DNA of 8,747 nucleotides from JAZGEG01 sp964346665 (GTDB taxonomy: Archaea > Aenigmatarchaeota > Aenigmatarchaeia > QMZP01 > QMZT01), in the NCBI GenBank assembly GCA_964346665.1, contig CAYFVC010000066.1, forward strand, positions 1-8,747, read 5' to 3'. The notes beneath the pieces are model-generated. The model was not told the DNA's origin. It worked only from the letters and a program-made list of their open reading frames with translations, and searched no databases. Shown here in pieces: positions 1 through 5,893 of the stretch (its first letter is position 1; each line of letters opens with the position of its first letter). Both the position numbers and the translations under genes were made by a program.

Positions 1-318
1 TACCATTCCGAGCGTTTCAAGACCCTTAGGGGATTTCCTGTAAAATTTTATCCCGAAAACAAAAAGAGGCGGACATTCTATAACAGAAACACCCTTCGAA
101 AGATCCTGACCTTGCGTAACGCTCCCCTTCCTCGTGTCCGTGAACACAACCTGGGTCATCCCAGCTTTGTACCCTCCGAATTCGAGAGGTTTCGTTTCTT
201 CCGCTTTTCTTACCCTTTCCAGTTCTTTCGAGTGTTTGAATCTTGGATATATTCTATTCGCTCTTTTCCTTGGCCAGTACGCTCTCGATCCTGCTTTCGG
301 TTTGTGTCCTCTTGCCAT
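1..318 (-). CDS. rpl3: 50S ribosomal protein L3 (uL3), archaeal type, N-terminal part
   Basis: This is the first 106 codons of an open frame that runs off the left edge of the window, so the gene is cut by the window rather than broken. The translation starts MARGHKPKAGSRAYWPRKRA, the typical archaeal/eukaryotic L3 N-terminus, and continues with GGYKAGMTQVV near residues 48-58, matching the family's GYKAGMTH block. L3 is an early-assembling 23S rRNA-binding protein whose central extension reaches towards the peptidyl transferase centre; that part lies outside the window. The ATG at 318 is preceded by GTGAT with 4 nt spacing, and it begins 5 nt after the stop of the upstream membrane-protein gene, suggesting coupled translation. 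In archaea L3 usually heads the L3-L4-L23-L2 cluster, so those genes may follow to the left. Family assignment is firm. Confidence 0.95.
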   Translation of the reverse strand, partial: MARGHKPKAGSRAYWPRKRANRIYPRFKHSKELERVRKAEETKPLEFGGYKAGMTQVVFTDTRKGSVTQGQDLSKGVSVIECPPLFVFGIKFYRKSPKGLETLGMV

Positions 319-323
319 GAATA

Positions 324-608
324 TCACTTCTCTCTAACTTTACTGTAAATGAATACGATTAAAAATGATATTATTAACCACACCACAATGTCCATAACGA
401 GGTTTAAAATGTGAAAATATTCAGGAACTGGATAACCTGCAGCCGAAGGAGGTGGAGGCGGCCCTCCGCCATAACCGTAGAAGTTGAATGGAAAACCATA
501 GTTAATTCCAAGGTCAAAACCATACATGAAAAGATTAGGAATAGCTGAAGTAACAGCTATTAAGATTATAAACAAGATCGCGACCATAAAATATTCATTT
601 CTTTTCAT
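324..608 (-). CDS. Small two-helix membrane protein with Gly/Pro-rich loop, unknown function
   Basis: I do not recognise this 94-residue protein. It has a short basic N-terminus (MKRN), a hydrophobic helix at about residues 7-28, a loop rich in aromatic residues, glycine and proline (GYGGGPPPPPSAAGYP at about 45-60), a second hydrophobic helix at about 67-88 and a basic tail ending KVREK. The charges suggest a hairpin with both ends in the cytoplasm and the Gly/Pro loop outside. The VTSAIP stretch after helix 1 could also resemble a signal-peptide end. A GTG at 617 is in frame, but I choose ATG 608 because GTGAT at 613-617 then serves as the Shine-Dalgarno site with 4 nt spacing. The gene sits between S11 and L3 with gaps of about 9 and 5 nt, so it should be co-expressed with ribosomal proteins. 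A role at the membrane, for instance in ribosome docking, is only a guess. Confidence 0.8.
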   Translation of the reverse strand: MKRNEYFMVAILFIILIAVTSAIPNLFMYGFDLGINYGFPFNFYGYGGGPPPPPSAAGYPVPEYFHILNLVMDIVVWLIISFLIVFIYSKVREK

Positions 609-612
609 ATTT

Positions 613-617
613 ATCAC
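613..617 (-). promoter_or_regulatory. Ribosome binding site deciding the start of the small membrane protein
   Basis: GTGAT on the minus strand lies 4 nt before ATG 608, directly after the S11 stop TAA. Its GTG is in frame and would add three residues if used as start, but its spacing to ATG 608 makes it the better binding site. Confidence 0.65.
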
Positions 618-1007
618 TTAAACCCTTCTCCCACCTCTTCCACCAGGTTTTCTGGTCGTGTCGTGCGGGATCGGTGTGGAGTCCTCTATCCTTCCGATTT
701 TAAGTCCTGCCCTCACCAACGCCCTTATCGCTGGTTGTGCTCCAGGACCCGGGATCTTCTTTTTATGCCCTCCTTGGGCGCGAATCTTCAAATGAACCCC
801 TGTCAAACCCTTACCTATCGCTTCCTCAGCGACTTTTTTTGCAGCCTTCATGGCAGGGAAAGGCGAACCCTTGTCCTTATCCCTGCTCGTGATCATACCT
901 CCTGAACACCTCGCTATGGTTTCAGCCCCTGTAAGGTCCGTGATGTGTATAATAGTGTTGTTTACAGAGGAATAAACATGCGCAACCCCCCACTTGTCAT
1001 CCCTCAT
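618..1007 (-). CDS. rps11: 30S ribosomal protein S11 (uS11), archaeal type
   Basis: This 129-residue protein is a full-length archaeal S11. Diagnostic stretches are WGVAHVYSSVNNTIIHITDL near the start, the ARCSGGM turn around residues 33-39, GVHLKIRAQGG at about 70-80, and the C-terminal IEDSTPIPHDTTRKPGGRGG block with a basic end. S11 binds 16S rRNA in the platform of the small subunit and contributes to the mRNA exit region. Its ATG overlaps the S4 stop by 4 nt (ATGA), and GGTGG at 1014-1018 lies 6 nt upstream as the ribosome binding site, so translation is probably coupled to S4. The S13-S4-S11 order is the standard archaeal one. What follows is not: the expected RNA polymerase D subunit gene is replaced by a membrane protein and L3. 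Confidence 0.97.
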   Translation of the reverse strand: MRDDKWGVAHVYSSVNNTIIHITDLTGAETIARCSGGMITSRDKDKGSPFPAMKAAKKVAEEAIGKGLTGVHLKIRAQGGHKKKIPGPGAQPAIRALVRAGLKIGRIEDSTPIPHDTTRKPGGRGGRRV

Positions 1008-1465
1008 TTCTTGCCACCTTCCATCCTTATCATTTTTTCTTTCTCCACGGGAACTATGTAGGATGCGAATGTCATTTTTCTCCCTCCCACGTGAATGTGC
1101 CCGTGTGCTATCTTTTGCCTCGCCTCTTTTATACTTGAGGCAAATCCCTTTTTGAAGACCAAGGTCTGGAGTCTTCGATTGAGTATGTCATTCACGCTCA
1201 AGGTCAGGACCTGTTCAAGGCCTTGGCCCTTTTCGATAAGACCGAGTTCGACCAGTTTGTCGAGCAGGATTTTCGTTTTCTCCTCGTCCTTCACCGCGAT
1301 GAGGTCTCTCGCCCTCCTCCTGAAAACACGGACTACCGATTCCGCTCGCTTTATTTCCCTCTTTCTCTTAAGACCGAACTCCCTAACCAATTTTCCCTCT
1401 TCCTCTATATTGCTCGAATCCCATGGTCTTTTCGGGTTTTTGAATTTCTTTCTTAATCTTCTCAT
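1004..1465 (-). CDS. rps4: 30S ribosomal protein S4 (uS4), archaeal type
   Basis: S4 is a primary 16S rRNA-binding protein that nucleates small-subunit assembly. The N-terminus MRRLRKKFKNPKRPWDSSNI matches the archaeal S4 pattern (RKKY..P.HPW). A basic stretch follows (REIKRAESVVRVFRRRARDL at about 37-56). The S4 RNA-binding domain occupies about residues 94-142, with RRLQTLVFKKGFASSIKEAR and GHIHVGGRKM. Upstream in-frame starts exist at 1474 (GTG) and 1471 (ATG), but I choose ATG 1465, giving 153 residues. With that start GTGAT at 1470-1474 is a Shine-Dalgarno site 4 nt upstream, the same geometry as in two nearby genes, and the protein begins where the family begins. The S13 stop codon lies inside this binding site. 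The protein looks somewhat shorter than many archaeal S4 proteins, mainly at the C-terminus. Confidence 0.96.
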   Translation of the reverse strand: MRRLRKKFKNPKRPWDSSNIEEEGKLVREFGLKRKREIKRAESVVRVFRRRARDLIAVKDEEKTKILLDKLVELGLIEKGQGLEQVLTLSVNDILNRRLQTLVFKKGFASSIKEARQKIAHGHIHVGGRKMTFASYIVPVEKEKMIRMEGGKK

Positions 1466-1469
1466 AATC

Positions 1470-1474
1470 ATCAC
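1470..1474 (-). promoter_or_regulatory. Ribosome binding site deciding the S4 start
   Basis: GTGAT on the minus strand lies 4 nt before ATG 1465 and contains the S13 stop codon TGA. The GTG of this site and an overlapping ATG are in frame with S4 and could be mistaken for starts. Confidence 0.65.
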
Positions 1475-1998
1475 TTACCGCTCTTTGCAGCCTGTTTCGC
1501 TCTCGCTTTTCTCGAAACTCCAACCACCTTTCCCTTTCTGAAAGAACCCCTCGTCCTCTGCCCTCTAACAGGCAGGCCCATGATGTGTCTCATACCCTTG
1601 TATGACTTTATCTTTTTCACCTTTCCTATATCCAGTTTCTGTGTGAGTTCAAGCTGGGATACGCTCAGGTGTTTGTTTTCACCTGTTTCAGGATCTTTCC
1701 TCCTGTTGTATAACCATAAGGGTATCTGGTATTTTTCGGGATGATTTATCATATCCTCGAGTTTTTTGAGTTCATCATCCGATAAATCGCCTACCTTCTT
1801 CTTTTCAAACCCGGAAATCTTCGCTATTGCGTTAGCGAAGGCGAATGAAACCCCTCTTATGCCCAATATAGCGGATGCAACAACCCTCGTACCATCCAGG
1901 TTGGTTTCTCCAAGCCTTATCACATTTTGAACCTTCCTCTCTTTTGCCTTCCCTTCTTCCCTGCTTTCTACCTTCTCTTCCTTCCTTCCCTTTTCCAT
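1471..1998 (-). CDS. rps13: 30S ribosomal protein S13 (uS13), archaeal type, with charged N-terminal extension
   Basis: S13 sits in the head of the small subunit, contacts the P-site tRNA and forms bridges to the large subunit. The conserved protein begins at about residue 27 with IRLGETNLDG. It continues with the GIRGVSFAFANAIAK helix, the archaeal IPLWLYNRRKDPETGENKHL segment and the signature SYKGMRHIMGLPVRGQRTR, and ends in a basic tail. Residues 1-24 are an extra Lys/Glu/Arg-rich extension encoded by an almost pure purine tract. No internal ATG offers a start at the conserved core, and the ATG at 1998 has AGGTG at 2004-2008 with 5 nt spacing, so the extension seems real. It is the first gene after a 69-bp gap with its own TATA box and so probably heads the ribosomal transcript. 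Confidence 0.96.
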   Translation of the reverse strand: MEKGRKEEKVESREEGKAKERKVQNVIRLGETNLDGTRVVASAILGIRGVSFAFANAIAKISGFEKKKVGDLSDDELKKLEDMINHPEKYQIPLWLYNRRKDPETGENKHLSVSQLELTQKLDIGKVKKIKSYKGMRHIMGLPVRGQRTRGSFRKGKVVGVSRKARAKQAAKSGK

Positions 1999-2003
1999 AA
2001 TCG

Positions 2004-2008
2004 CACCT
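2004..2008 (-). promoter_or_regulatory. Ribosome binding site of S13
   Basis: The minus strand reads AGGTG here, 5 nt before the ATG at 1998. It fits the archaeal anti-Shine-Dalgarno consensus GGAGGTGAT. It fixes the start codon and therefore supports the charged N-terminal extension of S13 being translated. Confidence 0.75.
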
Positions 2009-2034
2009 GTTATGTAAAGACAATATATAAATGA

Positions 2035-2046
2035 ATATTTAAATAT
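2035..2046 (-). promoter_or_regulatory. TATA-type promoter of the S13-S4-S11-L3 transcript
   Basis: The minus strand reads ATATTTAAATAT, a TATA-like box that is also a 12-bp palindrome, with purine-rich GAGAC upstream as a possible BRE. A start about 25 nt downstream, near 2015, would leave a leader of about 17 nt that includes the S13 ribosome binding site at 2004-2008. The position in the only sizeable gap between pyrF and S13 supports an independent promoter. Whether transcription from the pyr operon also reads through is not visible. Confidence 0.6.
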
Positions 2047-2067
2047 GTCTCATTTCAGGCAATAAAA

Positions 2068-2766
2068 TTAGATTATCTTGCTAACGAGCTCTCCCGCTTT
2101 CTTACGTATGTTCTCTGATTGATATAAAGCTCTCCCTATAATCGCGTGCCAGTTCTCACCAGCTGCCTTTGCGGATTCGGTTAAATCTCCGCCCTGCGTT
2201 ATCAGGCCAGGGTAATAAAATATCGGTTTTATCCCCCTCTTTTCGAAAAATCTCCTGTATTCCATAATGCTCTCGGGCTTGTTTCCTGGAACCACAAAAT
2301 CCTTGATCCCAAAAGAAATCGCTATCTCGTATATCTTCTTAGGGGCGTTGTCAAGTATGAAACCCCCGTCCTTTTCTAGATACCCGGGGTGTGTCATTTC
2401 ACCACCTACTATCACTCCAATCCCTTTTTCTTTCAAGGCTTCTATCCATTTCCTTTCGGTTTCTGGTCCTGCCTGGGGGAAGATTATCACCGCATCCACC
2501 CTTTCGCACGCTTTCACGAATTTCTTCCCCATATCGGGTATATCCGTACCAGCCTTCTGGTGGTCGTAGATTATCGGAAGATCCGTATACTTCCTTACGG
2601 TTTCGATAACACTTTTCATCCCGAATGGTATTACGATTTCGAACCCTATCTTGTACCCTCCTATTCCCTTAACATCGAAAGTCTCCCTAACGAGGGTTTC
2701 AAGCGATTCAAGACTCGAAACATCGCAAGCCGGTATTACGCTCCTTTTCAATTTTATAATGCTCAT
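2068..2766 (-). CDS. pyrF: Orotidine 5'-phosphate decarboxylase, with variant catalytic motif
   Basis: PyrF decarboxylates OMP to UMP, the last step of de novo pyrimidine synthesis. This 232-residue protein shows the family landmarks of a TIM-barrel OMP decarboxylase: ACDV at 13-16, YKIG with Lys39, GEMTHPGY at 122-129, the phosphate-binding PGLITQGGD at 186-194 and IIGRALYQ with Arg212. The catalytic stretch is unusual. Instead of the common D-x-K-x-x-D-I-P it reads YDHQKAGTDIPDMG, that is D68-x-x-K71-x-x-x-D75, one residue longer on each side of the lysine. All three charged residues are nevertheless present, and the rest of the fold and the operon context support activity. It overlaps the LOG-type gene upstream by 4 nt (ATGA), with GGAGG further upstream as ribosome binding site. 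It is the last gene of the pyr operon. Confidence 0.9.
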   Translation of the reverse strand: MSIIKLKRSVIPACDVSSLESLETLVRETFDVKGIGGYKIGFEIVIPFGMKSVIETVRKYTDLPIIYDHQKAGTDIPDMGKKFVKACERVDAVIIFPQAGPETERKWIEALKEKGIGVIVGGEMTHPGYLEKDGGFILDNAPKKIYEIAISFGIKDFVVPGNKPESIMEYRRFFEKRGIKPIFYYPGLITQGGDLTESAKAAGENWHAIIGRALYQSENIRKKAGELVSKII

Positions 2767-3290
2767 TTCACAGCCTCCACGAGTTTTTCAACGAGTTTCC
2801 TCTGGTCGGAATCGTAAAATATCTTCGCCCCTGTTTCCTTCTTGCAAATCTTGACGATCTCCTTCAAATGGTCTGATACCCCTCCTGTTTTCTCGAGAAC
2901 CCCTATAACCCTCCCTTCATCGTATGCTGTTGTAAACTCGTTCAGGGACCCGTAGCTCCCTGAAACGAAGATCAAGGCGTCGCATGACCTCACGTTTACA
3001 AGATTCCTTCCCTTTCTTCCAAGGCCGGTGAATATGATAATGTCATGTAAATCCTTATGCATCCCGTATTTGTTCACGTGCTCATCCACATCATGCGCTG
3101 GCGAGATCCCAACAACCATCCCTTTTTCTTCCTTCGCACCCTTAACAGCCTCATGAGGAAGGCCTGTCGTCGCTCCGGTTATAAGTATGCAATCGTGTTT
3201 CGCTATTTCCTTCCCGAGTTCGAAAGCTTTCTTTTTCAATCCTTCGTTCACATTCCCGGATGATCCGAAAACCCCTATTTTCAGTTTCAT
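2763..3290 (-). CDS. LOG/SLOG-family nucleotide-binding protein (TIGR00725-like) inside the pyr operon
   Basis: This 175-residue Rossmann-like protein belongs to the LOG ('lysine decarboxylase-like') superfamily. It shows IGVFGSSG at 5-12, LITGATTGLPHEAVKGAKE at 36-54, VVGISPA at 59-65, GRNLVNVRSCDALIFVSGSYGSLNEF at 94-119 (the family's R-N..RS.DA...GG.GTLNE block) and GRVIGVLEKTGG at 126-137. Characterised LOG proteins, such as cytokinin-activating LOG and bacterial PpnN, are nucleotide 5'-monophosphate phosphoribohydrolases. The TIGR00725 branch has no established substrate that I know of. The usual GG of the PGGxGTxxE-type loop is SGS here and Thr is Ser; Glu118 is kept. It overlaps both pyrE and pyrF by 4 nt, so it is translated together with the enzymes that make and use OMP. 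Action on a pyrimidine nucleotide is an inference from that position. Confidence 0.85.
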   Translation of the reverse strand: MKLKIGVFGSSGNVNEGLKKKAFELGKEIAKHDCILITGATTGLPHEAVKGAKEEKGMVVGISPAHDVDEHVNKYGMHKDLHDIIIFTGLGRKGRNLVNVRSCDALIFVSGSYGSLNEFTTAYDEGRVIGVLEKTGGVSDHLKEIVKICKKETGAKIFYDSDQRKLVEKLVEAVK

Positions 3291-3934
3291 TCAAACCCCA
3301 TTTTTCTCCCCCAGTTCTGGGGGTCTTTATTCCATTCAATCGTTTTTTGCCTATCCTCAGATTTAATATAATTCTTTTCGCTCGCAACCTCTATCAAGGT
3401 TGTGAAATCACTAAGCGATACGAGTTCGCATTTAGCATTTCTGAAATCCCCCTTCGCTTTCCCCATTTCATACGTGAATATCGCCAGACAATATTCAACA
3501 ATTCCCCCATGGTTTCGAACAGCTTCCACACCGTTTACAGACGAACTTCCTGTTGAAATGAGGTCCTCGATAATAACGACTTTCTGATTCCTTTCGAGCT
3601 TCCCCTCGATTAGATTTTCCTTCCCGTGTTCTTTCGTTCTCTTCCGGATGTAAATCATGGGTTTCCCCAACCTCTCAGCCAACCAGGCAGCGTGCGGGAT
3701 TCCTGAGGAAGCGATTCCACCAACAACATCGAAGTTAAGATTCTTTTCCCTGATAATGTCAATGAAGTAATTGATTATTTTTTCCCTCTCTTTTGGGTAA
3801 GACATGAGCAAGCGGTTGTCGCAATAAATCGGGCTGAATATGCCCGAAACGAAACGATAAGGTTTCGAAGGACTAAGTGTTATCGCTCCTATTTCAAGCA
3901 GGATCTTCGCAACGTCCCTAGCGATATAACTCAT
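3287..3934 (-). CDS. pyrE: Orotate phosphoribosyltransferase
   Basis: PyrE joins orotate to PRPP, forming OMP and pyrophosphate. The type I phosphoribosyltransferase PRPP motif is clear at residues 119-131 (VVIIEDLISTGSS). The flexible catalytic loop is seen at 95-105 (YIRKRTKEHGK), and the 5'-region carries SGIFSPIYCDNR at 30-41, the orotate-side hood segment found in this family. VGGIASSGIPHAAWLAERLGKP at 71-92 is the usual core strand and loop. The C-terminus ends in a tryptophan-rich tail (WNKDPQNWGRKMGFE). The 215-residue length is normal. The start ATG at 3934 lies inside the end of pyrC, a 17-nt overlap, and a strong ribosome binding site, GGAGGTGA, is embedded in pyrC codons just upstream. 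It overlaps the LOG-type gene by 4 nt downstream. Confidence 0.97.
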   Translation of the reverse strand: MSYIARDVAKILLEIGAITLSPSKPYRFVSGIFSPIYCDNRLLMSYPKEREKIINYFIDIIREKNLNFDVVGGIASSGIPHAAWLAERLGKPMIYIRKRTKEHGKENLIEGKLERNQKVVIIEDLISTGSSSVNGVEAVRNHGGIVEYCLAIFTYEMGKAKGDFRNAKCELVSLSDFTTLIEVASEKNYIKSEDRQKTIEWNKDPQNWGRKMGFE

Positions 3935-5114
3935 ATTTCACCTCCTCCCCCTTTACTTTATCATAAACTTCCCCATTTTCAAACACAACATTCCCGTTGA
4001 CTATTGTGATCACAGGCCACCCTTGAAGTTCATATCCCTCGAAAGGAGACCAGCCACATTTCGTGAACAGCTTATCATCCCTTACCTTCTTTTTCAGTTT
4101 CATATCGATTATTGTCAGATCCCCGTCTTTCCCTTCTTCTATGAAACCTTTGTTTTTGATCTTAAAAATTTTCGCAGGGTTCTCGCACATGGTTTCTATT
4201 ACCCTTCCGAAAGTGATCTTTCCCTTGTTTACCGCATCCAGCATTAAGGGAACGCGAGTTTCAACCCCAGGAACGCCAAATACTTCCGAGGATTTCTTCT
4301 CCTCGATAGTGTGCGGTGCGTGGTCGCTTCCTATATTATCTATTGTCCCGTCCCTAAGGGCTTCCCACAAACTTCGTCTGTCCTTTTCGCTTTTCAATGG
4401 AGGTTTCATGATCACGAAATTGTTCTGGTTCTTTTCCGTGAGAAATAGATGGTGGGGGGTGACTTCAACAAATACGTTCTCCTTTCCGTTCTCCTTAACG
4501 TAGTCCAGTTCTTTTTCCTCTGTGATGTGACAGAGATAGAATTTCTTTTCCAATGATTTTGCGAGCCCTATCGCCTTCCTTACGTTATCTTCTTCAGCAT
4601 GTATCGAACATATGCTAGCGGATTTCATTATATCCTTTACGATACCCTCATCCTCTATCAGCATGTTCCCGGTCGATGCATTCATGAATATCTTGACGGA
4701 AGGGATACCCTTGGCTTTTTTTATCTCCTCGAGGTTTTCAATGGACGAACCAAAGTGCAATCCGAAGTTCACAACGGATTTCCCCATCGCTATATCCCTT
4801 TTTTCTTTTAACAGATCAGAGGTTAACGTGGGGGGTTCCGTGTTGGGCATATCCAATACGCACGTCGTTCCTCCGGAAGCAGCGGCTTTGCTCCCTGTTC
4901 CGAAATCCTCTTTCTGTGTTAATCCGGGGTCCCTGAAGTGGACGTGGGTATCTATAAAACCAGGGACAACTACCTTTCCTTTAGCATTTATTTTCTCGTC
5001 AGCTGTTGGTTTCTCAGAGGTTACCTTTTTGATTTTCCCGTCCTCTATGAGGATGTTTTTTCCGATCAATTCACCCTTTATGTAAACCTTCCCGTTCTCC
5101 ACTAACAAACTCAT
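3918..5114 (-). CDS. pyrC: Dihydroorotase, type I
   Basis: PyrC reversibly cyclises N-carbamoyl-aspartate to dihydroorotate. The 398-residue amidohydrolase shows the metal ligands expected of a type I enzyme: His57 and His59 in FIDTHVHFRDPG, a lysine in PSVKIFMNAST (Lys141) where the bridging carboxylated lysine is expected, His172 in CSIHAEE, His196 in LCHITEEKE and Asp264 in IGSDHAPH. Substrate-contacting segments DMPNTEPPT and GVPGVETRVPLML are present. In-frame ATGs occur at 5126, 5120 and 5114. I choose 5114 because it gives the usual N-terminus (MSLLVENGKV), overlaps the pyrK stop by 4 nt as other genes here do, and has GGAGAT a few bases upstream. The 3' end contains the pyrE start. 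All catalytic residues appear intact, so an active enzyme is expected rather than an inactive homologue. Confidence 0.97.
   Translation of the reverse strand: MSLLVENGKVYIKGELIGKNILIEDGKIKKVTSEKPTADEKINAKGKVVVPGFIDTHVHFRDPGLTQKEDFGTGSKAAASGGTTCVLDMPNTEPPTLTSDLLKEKRDIAMGKSVVNFGLHFGSSIENLEEIKKAKGIPSVKIFMNASTGNMLIEDEGIVKDIMKSASICSIHAEEDNVRKAIGLAKSLEKKFYLCHITEEKELDYVKENGKENVFVEVTPHHLFLTEKNQNNFVIMKPPLKSEKDRRSLWEALRDGTIDNIGSDHAPHTIEEKKSSEVFGVPGVETRVPLMLDAVNKGKITFGRVIETMCENPAKIFKIKNKGFIEEGKDGDLTIIDMKLKKKVRDDKLFTKCGWSPFEGYELQGWPVITIVNGNVVFENGEVYDKVKGEEVKYELYR
3938..3945 (-). promoter_or_regulatory. Strong Shine-Dalgarno site of pyrE within pyrC
   Basis: The minus strand reads GGAGGTGA, a full match to the archaeal consensus, 3 nt before the pyrE ATG. 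It is read simultaneously as pyrC codons for Glu-Glu-Val-Lys near the C-terminus. It decides the pyrE start and accounts for the 17-nt gene overlap. Confidence 0.85.
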
Positions 5115-5893
5115 GCACATCTCCATTGAACGTATTCACTTACAGGAACTTTCTCCCCTGATTTCAATCTCGCTTCCTTGCCAAAATCTTTCATTTCCTT
5201 CAAATGTTTTGAAAAGAAAACAGGCCCGTCTTTGCACACCCGTAACCCGTTTATCTCGCATTGACCGCATACACCAAACCCGCATTTCATGTAACGCTCA
5301 AGACTCGCCTGGCATTCGATCCCATGACGCTCGCATATCTCGAAAACCTTTCTCATCATTATCTCAGGTCCGCAGGTATAGACTACCTTGAACTTCTTTC
5401 CTTTCAGGATATTTTCCAAAATATCCGTTGTGAAGCCCTTTTCTCCGAGAGAACCGTCATCCGTTGTTACCTTCGCATTCGTGAATCTTTTATGAAAAAT
5501 CAACCTGTCTTTCGATCTCGCCCCGATAATCACGAATGGTTTTTTCAAACTCTCTATCAAAGGGGAAATGGGAGCTACACCACACCCTCCAGCTACAACG
5601 CAAGCCTTATCCTTCGGAAGGAAACCTTTCCCATAAGGCCCGCGTACCCCTATCTTATCACCCTCTTTCATTCGAAACATCTTCTTTGTGAACTTCCCTT
5701 TCTCCTCAACGGTTATTCCAGTTTTGTTCCCCGTGTAAGAAAGGGAAAACGGTTTCTCATCCAGACCGGGAATCCATATCATTACGAACTGTCCGGGTTT
5801 CGCCTCGATCTTTTTGTCAAAGAAAAATGTCTTGACGTAGGGATTCTCCTGAACTATTTTTTCTATTTTCACAACTTCTGGAAGTTCACTCAT
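5111..5893 (-). CDS. pyrK: Dihydroorotate dehydrogenase electron transfer subunit (FAD, 2Fe-2S)
   Basis: PyrK pairs with class 1B PyrD and passes electrons from dihydroorotate through FMN, a 2Fe-2S cluster and FAD to NAD. The 260-residue protein has a ferredoxin-reductase-like FAD domain with EKPFSLSY at about 46-53 (the RPFS-type FAD motif) and VRGPYGKGF at 83-91. The NAD-binding domain shows VVAGGCGVAPISPL at 99-112 and YTCGPEIMM at 172-180. The cluster ligands are Cys204, Cys209, Cys212 and Cys220 (C-x4-C-x2-C-x7-C), followed by KDGPVF. The start ATG lies 8 nt inside the end of pyrD, with a GGTGG-type site upstream. The overlaps with pyrD and pyrC fit stoichiometric production with its partner. 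Confidence 0.96.
   Translation of the reverse strand: MSELPEVVKIEKIVQENPYVKTFFFDKKIEAKPGQFVMIWIPGLDEKPFSLSYTGNKTGITVEEKGKFTKKMFRMKEGDKIGVRGPYGKGFLPKDKACVVAGGCGVAPISPLIESLKKPFVIIGARSKDRLIFHKRFTNAKVTTDDGSLGEKGFTTDILENILKGKKFKVVYTCGPEIMMRKVFEICERHGIECQASLERYMKCGFGVCGQCEINGLRVCKDGPVFFSKHLKEMKDFGKEARLKSGEKVPVSEYVQWRCA

Noticed and set aside
2023..2032. Second TATA-like stretch (TTTATATATT, minus strand) before S13
   Set aside because: A start 25 nt downstream would fall near 2001 and remove the clear ribosome binding site at 2004-2008, so the box at 2035-2046 fits better.
2058..2070. Possible terminator after pyrF
   Set aside because: Only a four-base T run (TTTTATT) follows the stop, without a hairpin. 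This is too weak to call, even for oligo-T archaeal termination.
5115..5126. Upstream ATG codons for pyrC (5126 and 5120)
   Set aside because: The ATG at 5114 has the better-placed GGAGAT site, the family-like N-terminus and the 4-nt overlap typical of this operon.
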